DNA from: Athripsodes cinereus
Lineage: Eukaryota > Arthropoda > Insecta > Trichoptera > Leptoceridae
Direction of reading: 5' to 3'
DNA: 64,000 bases
Assembly: GCA_947579605.1 (NCBI GenBank)
Contig: OX388321.1
Location: 10,505,427-10,569,426 of the forward strand
Shown here: in pieces, positions 55,601-64,000 of the stretch
Layout of the letters: each line of letters begins with the position of its first letter
How positions within the stretch are numbered: the first letter of the stretch is position 1
The notes under the pieces: generated by a model
Told to the model about the DNA's origin: nothing
Seen by the model: the letters and a program-made list of their open reading frames with translations, nothing else
The model's database searches: none
Made by a program: the position numbers and the translations under genes

Positions 55601-58600
55601 ATATTATTCAAAGTTTTTGCTAGAATCTTGTAGTACTTTTTAAAATTTCAGAATAATTAATCTATGCTTGAAAACATTTGGATTGTTAGTTTAACTTTTT
55701 TTTGCTCTTCTATATTCCTTTTGGGAAAAAAGAATACAACAAAACCTCATAATTGGACACAATTGATAGATTTTTTTAATTTCAGAGTCCTCATTTTACT
55801 GGTGTATATGGGCCGTAAGAGTTTATGGCGTGGAGGTGTAGTGGAATGTGTATCTCGCCTCGTGTCAGAATTATTGCCCACGCCCAACTCATACCCTCTG
55901 ACCAGTTCACACAACTATTGGCAGAACCCCGTTTGGCAGACTACTGATTTGTCCCTACTCTCCTGGTTACTTATATACTTGGCTTCATTGCTCGATACGG
56001 CACAGCCCAGAGAATCATGTAAGTTGAGCAATTAATTTATCAAGAGCATCACCTTTGATGATTTGAATTTACTTGACAATATTGTCTGATTTGTACGCTA
56101 ATACCTGAATATTATGTAAAAAATACATATCTCAATTTTTTCATGCTCTACCCACAATTCAAGTGGTTTTTAACTTTTAATATTGTCCTTAAAATATCAT
56201 TTGACTCTGAAAAGTGTTTGACGTAGCGGATCTTCGCAGGAACTCTTTGTTTATTTTTGCACAATAATTGCCACGTATATAATTAGTCGTCTTGAATATG
56301 ATAAATTTTTGCAATCTTTATAATTTTTTTCTAGCATCAAATTCTTGGTCTCGTTGGGATTTCCTATCTGGCAACAATGGATCAAGTAGCAACAGTTCTG
56401 GTGGCACTGGAAGTAACTCAAACACAGGCCGAGTTGGAGGACCAGCTGCCAGATTGCACAGGAGAAAGTTCCATAAGAGAATTTTCCATCATAGGCTGGA
56501 GGAGTTAGAAGCTGTTCGTAAGGCTTTCCAAGTTCAGGTTAATATACTGCATTCATATTTTTATTTAGTTTATGTTGGAGCAATTGAAACAGTAAGTTAA
56601 GTATGATTAGTGGCACTCGACCATTTTCAAATAAAACGAAATTTTTCACATATTATTTGATGAAGTAAAAACTTTATCTCTTTTCCTTTTTCTTCAACCA
56701 TCTCTTCGCTGCTGGATGTAGCCCTCTTACATATTTTCTACACTTCTCTTTCTTAAGCCCATCTCCTTCCCACGACAATTATTGTATCATCATCCCATCT
56801 TTTCTGGGGCCGACTTATTCTTCTCTCATCCCAAGGTCTTCATTTTAGATCTCTGGGTGTCCATTATCAGATCCTTGTCTAGTCACATGACCTGCCCATT
56901 GCCATTTTAGTTTTGCAGTGCGGTCTATTACGTCGACAATTTTTGTCCAGTGTGTTATTTTCACATTGGGCATTCTATCTCTCAGACTTATGCTCAACAT
57001 TAACCATGTTTTTGGCTTAAAAACCTCATACTGTAGGTAGTTTTTTTTTGTATGTAGGTATGTATTTTTTTCTTCTATATTTATATGTATTTATTTTTTC
57101 TATGCCCATTGTGTATTTTTGTATGTAAGCTTATAATTATTGCTTTTTTTTGTAAAACTTGTTTTTTATGTTTGTATTTTGGGTTATTTGGAAGAGATCG
57201 CGCCTCTGCTATAAACTAGCCCTCTGTATATTCATTATATTTAATTTAAATGAATTTTTCTATAAAATTGTATGTCTCGTAATCAATGTACAGTAAAGAA
57301 TACATAATAAGATATTATTTTATTTTGGCATGCAGATTTTCATTAGTCATTCATCTCGTTTCACTTTCAAAGATCTTTTATTATTGTTTGTTATTTTATT
57401 TGTGAGAATTGTAATGACCACATACATATATAACTATATAACTTTAATAAAAGTGAACAATATCACCTATAATGGTAGAGCTTAATATCTGGATCATTTC
57501 CTGATTAATTTATCATATTTAACTCTTACTAAATAAGAAAGGGATGTGGATGTAATGAAAGTCCACATTATACCATACATTCATTAGTTATTAAATGATG
57601 TTTTAAATGTTAACACTTTGGTCACATCAAACACCAACCTCTACATACATAAATCAGATTTATTCTTCATTATTCACACATCTATCATTTGAGCAAATTT
57701 ATTTTAATAGTTTCTGTTTCTCACTATACACTTGGTATCTATTTATTTGTATTTCAGCGATGTTTATAACTCAAGAAAATATATTTTTTATATGATAATT
57801 ATGATCAATAAAGTTCCTTGCCCAGTGCTATTTATTATACATCATAGCTTCTTGTTTATACCTTGTACAGAGATTGTCTATCGTGCTCCTTGTCTGATTA
57901 TTGAGTGTGAATGTTTACGCAGTATGAATTGTTGCCTTAACCCTTCAATGCGCTACTATTCCTTTTTTCTTCAATTTTTTTATTCTGATAAAGTATTGTA
58001 CAATATAGAAATATGGAAAAAAAAATTAAAATTTAATTATAATCTTCTTTTTCTTCAAAAACTAAAATTGAATATTTTACTTCGCATAATGTGGGTAAAG
58101 ATGATATGTGTCGCTGAGTTTCGAAATCCGCTATAACACATACATTTGAATGTGTTATAGCGGATTTCGAAACTCAGCGACACATATAATGAATTTATCA
58201 AGTTTGCCATGATTATAGTTAATTCCTTATATCAATAAAAAAATAAGACCAGATAAAATAAAAATAATACCATTTATCAAATGCTGGAATTTGTAAATTT
58301 TTGCCGTGGAATTAGAAGTGTTTTTAACTTTCAATTTTTTGATAAAGTATACATCATATTTTTAGACTAGCTGAAAAATTGTTAATGCTATCGCTCGAAA
58401 TTTACGAACAAAAAAATCTGGTCATTTTTGCATGAGTGTGTGCGCAGTGTAGGGTCAAAGAGTTTGTTGTTGTCACATGTTGTGTTGTCTTCAGGCCCTG
58501 TCTGCTCTATCAAGTCAGGCAGCTAGTCAGGAGTATGCTGTAGAAGTTAATCCCATCAAGATCCCTGACAAGGTGTTCAAATCATCTCAGCCACTCAAAC

Positions 58601-61600
58601 AGCACTGGGTCAAGGTATAAACAACACTTCAATACAATTATTATCCTCCCTCTATATCTCTCTCTCTTTCTCTCTGTCTGCCACTAACACTATTCTTTTT
58701 TCTTTCTCCTACACTATCACATCATCGTATAACATTGCTTAGTTCTTCCTTTACTAATCACTTTTTTCCTCTCTTTTTCACTTTTACTCATTCCTGTAGA
58801 GTTCTCGCTCATAATGCTGGCACATTCATACGGGCAAACTAGACGACCCTTTTGGCTACTGGACATTGATTAAAAATATACTTTGAAAACTTTTTGAAAC
58901 AGAAATGTTATTCTAAACATTTGGTTAGTGTGGTAGGTTTTTGGTACGTTCTAGTTTTTTATGCTTTCTCATCACATTATTTTTATTTTCCACATTTTCA
59001 TTGCTTTGCTTTGATAATATTAATAAGTAACTAGCACCTTCAGTTCCGTGGAGCACCTGGCAAAAATTGGTCTCCCACCGTCCCGTAAATAGCAGGTGTT
59101 AAAAGAAATATATTTTACATTTTGAATGCGGCGATGATGTTTACCACCCATCCTGATTGTCAACTTTTTTTGTTGACACGGAGAGGACAGGTTGTGTGTT
59201 TATTACATGCAGCTGGTCTGCTGGCTACCCCACTTGCGGGATGTGCCGTGATGGTATTGTAGTAGTAGCACCATCAGATGTTATTGTGTGCTTGTGATAT
59301 TTAATCAGCATACACAGTTAGATTTCTGAAAATTATATCATGAAATTCATTAAATTAATTAATATAATATCCTAACAATGTGCAGAATATTTTTTTTAGC
59401 ATTTTGATGTTGGTTTTGGTTATTATAAAAACTTCTTAATATTATTTTCAGAGATTTGAGGACTTTATTCAAGAGAGAATATCCTTCTTTAATAAGCGTG
59501 TGCCAAGTGGTTCAGGGCGTGGCAGCTCCGCAAGCGGTTCAGGCTCGAGGGAGGATACTCCAACTGGTTCGGATGCGCGCCTACCACACCTTGTGCCACA
59601 ATCTCTGGCACTGCAACTCTCTAGAAGACTGATATATCTTATACTTTCCATGGACTTCACATGCAACACTGACTTACTACTTTTGGCCTGCAAGGTACAA
59701 CATACGACATATTATACTTAATTATCAATTTAGTTATATCTTCAGATCTTCCACTCTCTTTTGTAAGTTTTTGAGTGTCTTGTAAAAGATGGGTTTAATA
59801 ATTTGAGGCTATTTTATATAATTAACCTCTTCAATAAAGTATCCCATCCCGTGCCTATCCCAAATGTCTTTTAACCACAAAGTAGATTTGTATGTTAATT
59901 ATACACGGTTAGTCCACTATCTGAGTATGTCATCCGATAGTCCAGTAAATCCACTAAATGAGTAAAATTCCTACTGATAAATATAAAGATCCAATCGTGA
60001 AATGAATTTTTGTAATAATCCATTTTTCCATATGATCTACACCAGTGGTTCCCAAAGTTGACTGGGCTCCGACCCATCTAGGAAATACATATTTCCAATC
60101 ATGGGACTCGCATTTTAGCGTTTTTTCTCCAAATATTTTTTTATTCGTGTCTTATACGGTGGTGAATCGTCCATTAGGGCCCACTCAATATTCACTCACG
60201 ACCCACTGGTGGGTCGCGACCCATATTTTGGGAAATACTGATCTACACAGTATTAGCTGTTTCGTCTTCTTTCACTGACTTTGTGCAATATTGCTCTTTT
60301 CCAGGTTGTTGGCAGGTTATGCGGGGTGTGTGGTGGCCTGCCAAATATGATCCAAGAACATGAGGTCCTGGGTCTATTAAAGGCAGCTTGTTCATCATCT
60401 CAATGGCATCAGCACGCTATACAGAGTCTATTACAGGTTTGGCACACTATTTTTTTTAAACAAGTATAACATACATATTAGATAACACAAGAGAGAAGTT
60501 TGATTGACTGGTATCGACATAAAGTGTTATAAAAAATAAATCAAACATTCCCTCATTCAGTTGGGTAATGTCATTATTGTCTATTCATTGAAGGAGGATT
60601 GCGAGCCAACATCCTATGCTCCGGAAAGGAACATTAAAGGATAAAAGAAAAAATATAATTAGATCATATTTGATGATGAGTGAAACATCAGCTATAATAT
60701 TATATTCATACACATCTAAGCAAGAGTATAATCGTGAAGTCCTTAGCATAGAATATGTCTCCTACACTTTTCTATAAGTTTGAAAATATCACATTGGGTT
60801 AAAAAATGAATGTAGAAAGATGACGTGATATTCTTTTCATAATCTGTGCTGCACCACAGTCACAAGCTCCGGATTCGTCCTGTAGGAAGCTCCATCGTTC
60901 TCTATTGTCGCGGCAGTTTCCTACACCAGATCTCAGTCAATTTAGGGTTTCCCATGTCCTATTGTCTAGATCGCCTCCTGCAGCAAGGTGTTCTTGGGCT
61001 AGGAAAGGTTTGCTTATTTGTGGATCCTCCGCCCACCTACGTAGGTGTTCAGAGGAAGCAGGGTCCTTCAGTGAGGATGAGGAGTTTAAAAATGATCGCC
61101 TAGAACTGAGACGTTGTGGTGGGGGAACATGGTTAAATTGCTTTGAGTCTGTCTCTTGTGAGGTTCTCTCACAGTCGGTTGCTACACTTCGTCGGACAGC
61201 CGGGGGAGCGATTCCTTCCAAGCAATACTTGTTGGAGTGTCCATTGTGCCCTGTCACATGCACTATGGAGGATATTTTTGACGCATCTCCACCTGCTGTG
61301 CGTTTTGCACAGTACTGGAGATCAGTTTGATTGGTTTTTTTTTCTGGGTTTCAACACGATAAATAATAATAATAATATTCTTTTCATACATCGAAGCCAG
61401 TGTAAAATCAATTTTTAATGTTTGATATCGTTGTTTAGGATCTGGTTGACCATGACAGAAGCAGATGGCGTGGCCCCACTCTACCACCATCTATGTTGCC
61501 ACTCATTCAAACGGAGACACCTGATGGCACCATACAATGGCATACAGCGCAGAATGTGCCAATATCATTTGCACATGATCTCAGTAATGAACCTATCGAA

Positions 61601-63410
61601 GCTGATGCACCGACACCACAGCCTTTGGAAACTGCTTGTAAGTACATATAAGAAAAAACTTTGGGCATCTTAGAATAAATACTTTTTATTTGAATTATCT
61701 ATGACAATCCAGAACATTTATCTCGTTATAATGTAATGTGACTATATTTGTGAATTATAAATGTACAAATTTCACATAATTTGATCCTTATATACCTCAG
61801 TTTACTATATCAAAGATTCTTTCTGTCTTTAATTTTTTAGCATCGGGCAGTTCCGAACTTCTCCCTGCCTTTATAGAATCTGATGATTCTGACATGGAAA
61901 ATCTTTTGGAAGAGATATCTGAATGGTGTCGTCCTACAGGACCAAGGAATGCGGCTAAAACTGCACGCAAACCTGCAGCAAATCCAACAAATGGGTACTT
62001 AAAACAATTAATATTCAAATCATTGTACCTGTAATATCTTACTGTACTAATAGTTTCTCAATGTATATTGAGTATATTTCTCAATGAGTTCGTCGGTAGC
62101 CTGGAGGTAGAGTCTCGGCCTCATGAACAAGGGGTCCGTGGTTCGATCCCAGGTGCCGGCAAACTCCCCTTTCACGACACAAGCTTTTAGCTTAGCGTGA
62201 AAGGTGTATAAGGTTGTATTTGGGTTTATAACAAGACCCAGATATATCTTTTTTTAAAAAAAAAAAAAAATATTTGGTTAGCTGGCAGAAATTGCTAGGT
62301 GGCAATACATTCGTCAGTTGTGTATGTAATTTTATATAATGTGAATTGTATATGTACTGTGTATCCAACAAAGAATTTAATGTTATTATTATTATTATAC
62401 TTGTATTTAATTTTTTTTAACAACATTGCCTGTAGGTACTTTTATCACAATAGATTTTGCGATGTTAATATATTTTACGATTCTCATTAACGTCATAATT
62501 TTATTGTAATTGATTTTCAGAGCTTCTCTGGCAATTGACGCGAGGATGGAATCAGGGATTGAAGTGTCTGGGGAGGTACTCATCAGGAGACTGTCATTGC
62601 TTGGAGGTGGAGCATTGGCCTCTGCTGTGCACGCCCCTCCACTTCAGCCTCTACCAGCCAGCGCCCATAGCCAACATGGACAGGTATATTATTTTTTTTT
62701 CTCTTATACATATAAGATGTCTTATATGTATAAGAGAAAAATGTGCTATATTCAATTTCATTTGTGTATGAGAAATTTCAGGAGCTAGTTTTCAAAAGTG
62801 ATTATGTCCAAAAATAGAGTTATCTTACTCTAAGTATAACATATTTTTCTGGTTAGAAGTCATTTCTGAGTTTAGAAAAATACAAAAATATCTATCTGAA
62901 GGCCTCCTAATTGAGCAAAAAAAAAAGACTGTGGTCTCCGAATAGATTTAAAAGGGAGAAATTGGAAAATTGTTTTAGATGGAATTGATGGTACAGAACT
63001 TTCTTTGGTGTAATAAAGACATTAATTTAAATGGGTAATAGAAATCAGTGAGGTCTAAGTCATAAAATTTATTTATTAGAAAATAACATAATACTATTGG
63101 TTTTTAGGGTCCTTCCACTTCAACGACTCCTCAACCTTCCACATCGCAGGCTTCGCCGACACCACCCCCTACGCCATCATGCACAGCGACTTCCGCCCCT
63201 ACTGCTATCCCTGGAACCAGTTCAAGCAGTAACATGGCTAATAATAATGCTGCTAATAGTAATAATAACACTAATCCTACACCGAGTACATCATCTTCAG
63301 CACCGTCTTCCACATCCTCATCGGATGCCAGCAACTCACCGCCACCTAGAGAGTTGACCAGTATGCTTAAACATTCTTTCCATCTGCTCTTTATGGATTT
63401 GGAAGCTCAG
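37603..63410 (+). CDS. Bruce: Bruce/BIRC6, giant BIR-domain ubiquitin ligase, N-terminal half (26 exons, runs off the window)
   Basis: Bruce is a membrane-associated, roughly 4800-aa hybrid E2/E3 ubiquitin ligase that ubiquitinates caspases, IAP antagonists and LC3, so it restrains apoptosis and autophagy. Here 26 exons join in one frame (7743 nt, 2581 codons). Residues 276-303 carry a complete BIR zinc site. The N-terminal repeats are WD-like and the rest aligns by eye with vertebrate BIRC6 along its length (MHSGSRHFVVLDFG, LSMDFTCNTDLLLLACK). The UBC domain lies beyond the right edge. The start is taken at MADDSWLLREDG (37603); ATGs at 37594 and 37522 are in frame and also possible. GCN2 lies divergently upstream. 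The exon table is split among the entries below. Confidence 0.95.
38757..39120 (-). mobile_element. LINE reverse-transcriptase 3' fragment in Bruce intron 1
   Basis: The minus strand reads the C-terminal part of an insect non-LTR reverse transcriptase: ITSEIRSRRLACIGHVVKSGE, then GRRPLGRPRQRLLDNI and a WRSIV-like end near 38780. The frame is open for 122 codons and then continues in another frame upstream, so it is 5'-truncated and frameshifted. Confidence 0.75.
39541..39593. repeat. 25-bp direct duplication in Bruce intron 2
   Basis: The phrase CCAGAAATGAATTGGCCAAT occurs at about 39541 and again 25 bp later, with TTGTTCTACT between. It is a small recent duplication near the edge of the inverted-repeat element that follows. 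Confidence 0.85.
39648..41440. repeat. older inverted-repeat element of Bruce intron 2 with GATCACCAAA-type end repeats
   Basis: The left 200 bp holds two roughly 100-bp tandem units of phrases like GATCGCCAAAATAGTAGATT and GATCATCAAAT. The right 220 bp (41222-41440) carries the complementary phrases such as TTTGGCGATCAATC and TTTGGTGGT. Together they form inverted end repeats about 1.8 kb apart, with the hAT-type element sitting inside. No coding sequence is seen. Similar phrases occur in intron 9 (51000-51300) and upstream of Bruce. Confidence 0.55.
40297..41203. mobile_element. 907-bp hAT-type non-autonomous element with exact 8-bp target duplication
   Basis: The ends are TAGAGTTGG and CCAACTCTA. 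Identical octamers ATTACAAC flank it at 40289-40296 and 41204-41211. The frame at 40319-40519 is not transposase-like. It contains a run of 11 C followed by A at about 40389-40413. The 8-bp duplication and YAGAG-type ends are hAT features. The element lies inside the older inverted-repeat element, so it is the younger of the two. Confidence 0.9.
42865..42920 (-). repeat. tRNA-derived SINE head in Bruce intron 3
   Basis: On the minus strand TTAGCCAGATGATAAAGTCT is box-A-like and, 25-30 nt on, GGGTTCATTCC is box-B-like. It lies about 50 bp upstream of the exon 4 acceptor. Confidence 0.45.
43410..43485 (+). repeat. dispersed repeat family A, decayed copy in Bruce intron 4
   Basis: GATGACCTGTATGCTAATTA and GTTGTGATGGTGTAGATAGA correspond loosely to family A ends. 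It is a short decayed copy. Confidence 0.35.
43685..43886 (+). other. Bruce: Bruce exon 5: BIR zinc-binding domain
   Basis: With the end of exon 4 this exon forms the BIR. Zinc ligands fit C-x2-C-x16-H-x6-C exactly: C276, C279, H296 and C303 in CFNC...WSEHERHSSKC. QAGFFHQP and DEPWSEH are conserved. In Bruce this domain binds caspases and IAP antagonists such as Smac. Confidence 0.97.
45367..46007 (+). mobile_element. 5'-truncated RTE-like LINE insertion in Bruce intron 6, with 14-bp target duplication
   Basis: GTATTATGTTAAAT flanks the insertion at 45353-45366 and 46008-46021. Between them is an open frame of about 206 codons (to a stop at 45988-45990) reading the end of an insect non-LTR reverse transcriptase: LGSMFTRDGRCDGDIERR, LVPSLTYASETWTW, LRWFGHVERM, RNRRACMRNCMNVEEAKEV and SVWRSVLSAYPTWD. 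The 3' tail is a short TATAG repeat. The intact frame and clean duplication indicate a recent insertion. It begins about 50 bp after the exon 6 donor. Confidence 0.92.
46214..46376 (+). mobile_element. second, shorter insertion of the same LINE, with 13-bp target duplication
   Basis: TATATTCATTATT occurs at 46201-46213 and 46377-46389. The insert matches the last 150 bp of the previous element (RNRRASMRNCMNVEEAKEV) and ends in a (GATA)n-type tail. It is an independent insertion into the same intron, about 120 bp upstream of the exon 7 acceptor. Confidence 0.9.
50096..50240. repeat. tandem duplication of a 75-bp unit in Bruce intron 8
   Basis: AGCTGTGACATAACGAAACA begins at 50096 and 50171, 75 bp apart, and about 65-70 bp match without visible differences. 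The unit is non-coding. Confidence 0.9.
53923..54109. repeat. foldback element in Bruce intron 14
   Basis: Arm one (53923-54002) and arm two (54029-54109) pair with some mismatches. TTGAAACGCGATATATAGTTA mirrors TAACTATATGATGTG/TTTCA, and GCGAGCCGATTTTCAAG mirrors CTTGAAAGCCAACTCGT. The loop is about 26 nt. It has MITE form and no coding capacity. Confidence 0.8.
54690..54782 (-). repeat. dispersed repeat family A, inverted copy in Bruce intron 15
   Basis: The complement reads GCCACCCATTCTGAATGTCA, then TTTATTACCTGCAGTCAGTC and GGATATGCCGTGATA, matching the copies at 32.7 and 59.2 kb. Confidence 0.6.
56690..57005 (-). mobile_element. decayed LINE fragment in Bruce intron 19
   Basis: The minus strand reads TKIVDVIDRTAKLKWQWAGH followed by VTRQGSDNG, matching the C-terminal region of insect endonuclease/reverse-transcriptase LINEs (xxIxxIARLKWxWAGHxxR). 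Stops interrupt it on both sides. Confidence 0.7.
57219..57318 (+). repeat. dispersed repeat family B, copy 3
   Basis: GCCCTCTGTATATTCATTAT and CAATGTACAGTAAAGAATAC resemble the copies at 15.3 and 34.3 kb. It is diverged. Confidence 0.4.
57320..58494. other. rest of Bruce intron 19, AT-rich
   Basis: Open frames at 57607-57795 and 57732-58136 are hydrophobic and AT-driven, without a recognisable domain. The perfect hairpin at 58104-58187 is the only clear structure. Confidence 0.5.
58104..58187. repeat. perfect 37-bp inverted repeat in Bruce intron 19
   Basis: 58104-58140 (starting ATATGTGTCGCTGAG) is the exact complement of 58151-58187 (ending CTCAGCGACACATAT), with a 10-nt loop. Perfect pairing implies a recent origin or continuing selection. 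Confidence 0.95.
59130..59256 (+). repeat. dispersed repeat family A, good copy in Bruce intron 20
   Basis: ACCACCCATCCTGATTGTCA, TTTATTACATGCAGCTGGTC and GGATGTGCCGTGATGGTA define it. It is the closest match to the 32.7-kb copy. Confidence 0.65.
60043..60240. mobile_element. hAT-type MITE in Bruce intron 21 with 8-bp target duplication
   Basis: The 198-bp element starts CAGTGGTTCCCAAA and ends TTTGGGAAATACTG. ATCTACAC flanks it on both sides (60035-60042 and 60241-60248). GACCCACTGGTGGGTCGCGA near 60205 is an internal palindrome. There is no transposase. Confidence 0.9.
60845..61375 (+). mobile_element. GC-rich ORF and AAT-repeat tail in Bruce intron 22, probable LINE fragment
   Basis: A 141-codon frame (60905-61330) is clearly richer in G+C than the surrounding intron. 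It contains CSWARKGLLICGSSAHLRRC, reminiscent of a decayed Cys/His finger, and CPLCPVTCTMEDIF before its stop. It is followed by a T run and an (AAT)n tail at 61363-61378, as at the 3' ends of several LINE clades. I do not recognise the protein. A short stretch nearby (60590-60650) may also be retroposon-derived. Confidence 0.4.
62096..62270 (+). mobile_element. tRNA-derived SINE in Bruce intron 24
   Basis: TAGCCTGGAGGTAGAGTCTC (box-A-like) and GGTTCGATCCC (box B) about 45 nt on form a RNA polymerase III promoter, followed by a body with TTTCACGACACAAGC and its near complement GCTTAGCGTGAAAGG, and a T/A-rich end (poly-T then 14 A at about 62250-62270). Confidence 0.75.
62697..62740. repeat. 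perfect 21-bp palindrome just after Bruce exon 25
   Basis: TTTTCTCTTATACATATAAG at 62697 pairs exactly with 62720-62740 across a 2-nt gap. It starts 14 nt after the exon 25 donor, so it may fold in the pre-mRNA beside the 5' splice site. Confidence 0.9.
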
Positions 63411-63556
63411 GTTTGTATAATAATATTCTTTTTAGATTATTTATACTTAAGTGGTTGTATGGTACGCATGAAGTTTTCTAGTTTCCTGTAAAAGTAATAA
63501 AATAGCCTTTAAGAAAAATGTAGTTTGGACACTTAAATACACACCCAAACATTCAC

Positions 63557-63780
63557 TCTTATGTGTATGGTAAAACCTCGCTATTTCGAACCCCGTTATT
63601 TCGAAATTCGTCGTAATTCGAAATATTCCCCCCAAAAATGTCCCCATAATGAAATTTTCATACAAAAGACATTTATAATTCGAAATCCCCGCTAATACGT
63701 AATTCGAAATAATATTTGGTCCTTTCAAAACAAAACAATAGAAATTTGTATGTTGTAATTCGAAAACATTTGGTGGTCAT
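63557..63780. mobile_element. pogo/Tigger-like terminal sequence in the intron after Bruce exon 26
   Basis: GGTAAAACCTCGCTATTTCG followed by many AATTCGAAAT phrases resembles the ends of pogo/Tigger elements (CAGTxAAACCTCGxTAxxTCGAA). The partner end is not in the window and no transposase is seen. The rest, to 64000, is AT-rich intron. Confidence 0.45.
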
Positions 63781-64000
63781 AAAAAATACCCTTGTTTTTT
63801 CCCAAAGCTCTATCAGCGACAATAAAACTTATGTGAAATTTGTGTTCACACTAATGCACATAAAGGACCTACCCAGCTAGATAATAATATTGAACAACGG
63901 GATTTCCAAATTTCTAAGTAGATCTCCTATGTTATATGTAAACATCGTAAATGTATTGTATTTCAATATGTACCTATCTACAGCTGTTTTGAGTATGTAC

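Larger units (their letters stand above)
49765..56018 (+). other. Bruce: Bruce exons 8-18: middle helical region and galactose-binding-like segment
   Basis: Exons 49765-50019, 50696-50871, 51623-51798, 52208-52432, 52832-52969, 53182-53340, 53587-53738, 54399-54522, 54850-55077, 55332-55543 and 55786-56018. All donors and acceptors are GT/AG and phases match. QQTLIIKRMHSGSRHFVVLD in exon 12 and PLGWFYGE in exon 14 correspond to a conserved beta-sandwich module of BIRC6. The remainder is helical repeat. Confidence 0.93.
56335..63410 (+). other. Bruce: Bruce exons 19-26: helical region and S/T/P/N-rich linker
   Basis: Exons 56335-56537, 58495-58614, 59452-59694, 60305-60436, 61439-61637, 61841-61994, 62521-62683 and 63108-63410. 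Exon 21 carries LIYLILSMDFTCNTDLLLL, a conserved BIRC6 stretch; exon 25 has AIDARMESGIE matching the vertebrate ALDARLEVGLE. Exon 26 encodes a long S/T/P/N-rich linker ending MLKHSFHLLFMDLEAQ. A GTTTGT donor at 63411 shows the gene continues. Confidence 0.93.

Noticed and set aside
57732..58136. 134-codon hydrophobic frame in Bruce intron 19
   Set aside because: It is typical of random AT-rich sequence, has no homology I recognise, and ends in the hairpin.

Overview
The window is animal nuclear DNA: AT-rich (roughly two thirds A+T), with short exons bounded by GT/AG splice sites, large introns and many transposon remnants. Short poly-TAGGTA-like runs, the mix of mariner, hAT, piggyBac-like and RTE-like elements, and the divergence of the proteins from vertebrate relatives suggest an insect, most likely a moth or butterfly. 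That assignment is an inference; no species can be named from the sequence alone.

Layout. Positions 1-10368 hold almost no coding sequence: one exon resembling the last transmembrane segment and tail of a GPCR (minus, about 440-632), a perfect 3 x 136-bp tandem array (3799-4206), a long hairpin (8300-8550) and LINE/SINE scraps. At 10369-11257 (plus) is a complete two-exon gene for a 121-aa single-pass membrane protein made only of the N-terminal domain of the amino-acid transporter heavy chain CD98hc/4F2hc (SLC3A2_N). Two foldback elements follow it at 11.4 and 12.2 kb.

From 34978 down to 14536 (minus) lies a complete GCN2 (eIF2-alpha kinase 4) gene. I could join 29 exons with every phase matching, giving 5010 nt and 1669 aa: RWD domain, charged linker, pseudokinase, eIF2-alpha kinase with an acidic insert, HisRS-like domain and C-terminal domain. 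Its introns carry a mariner element (27078-28373) whose transposase lacks the third catalytic acid, a piggyBac-like MITE, hAT-like MITEs, LINE fragments, and a local duplication that copied the splice acceptor and 5' part of exon 13.

From 37603 to the right edge (plus), divergent from GCN2, is the first half of Bruce/BIRC6, the giant BIR-containing E2/E3 ubiquitin ligase. I joined 26 exons (7743 nt, 2581 codons) in one continuous frame; the gene runs out of the window before its UBC domain. Its introns hold two LINE insertions with clean target-site duplications, three non-autonomous hAT-like elements (one large, nested in an older inverted-repeat element), SINEs and several perfect hairpins.

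Functionally, GCN2 senses uncharged tRNA and amino-acid starvation and shuts down translation. The CD98hc-like protein may belong to amino-acid transport biology. Bruce blocks caspases and autophagy. All three are linked to nutrient stress or cell survival, but I see no evidence that they are co-regulated beyond the divergent GCN2/Bruce arrangement. The richest unexplained material is in the introns: foldbacks, a GC-rich ORF in Bruce intron 22, and the decoy acceptor in GCN2.
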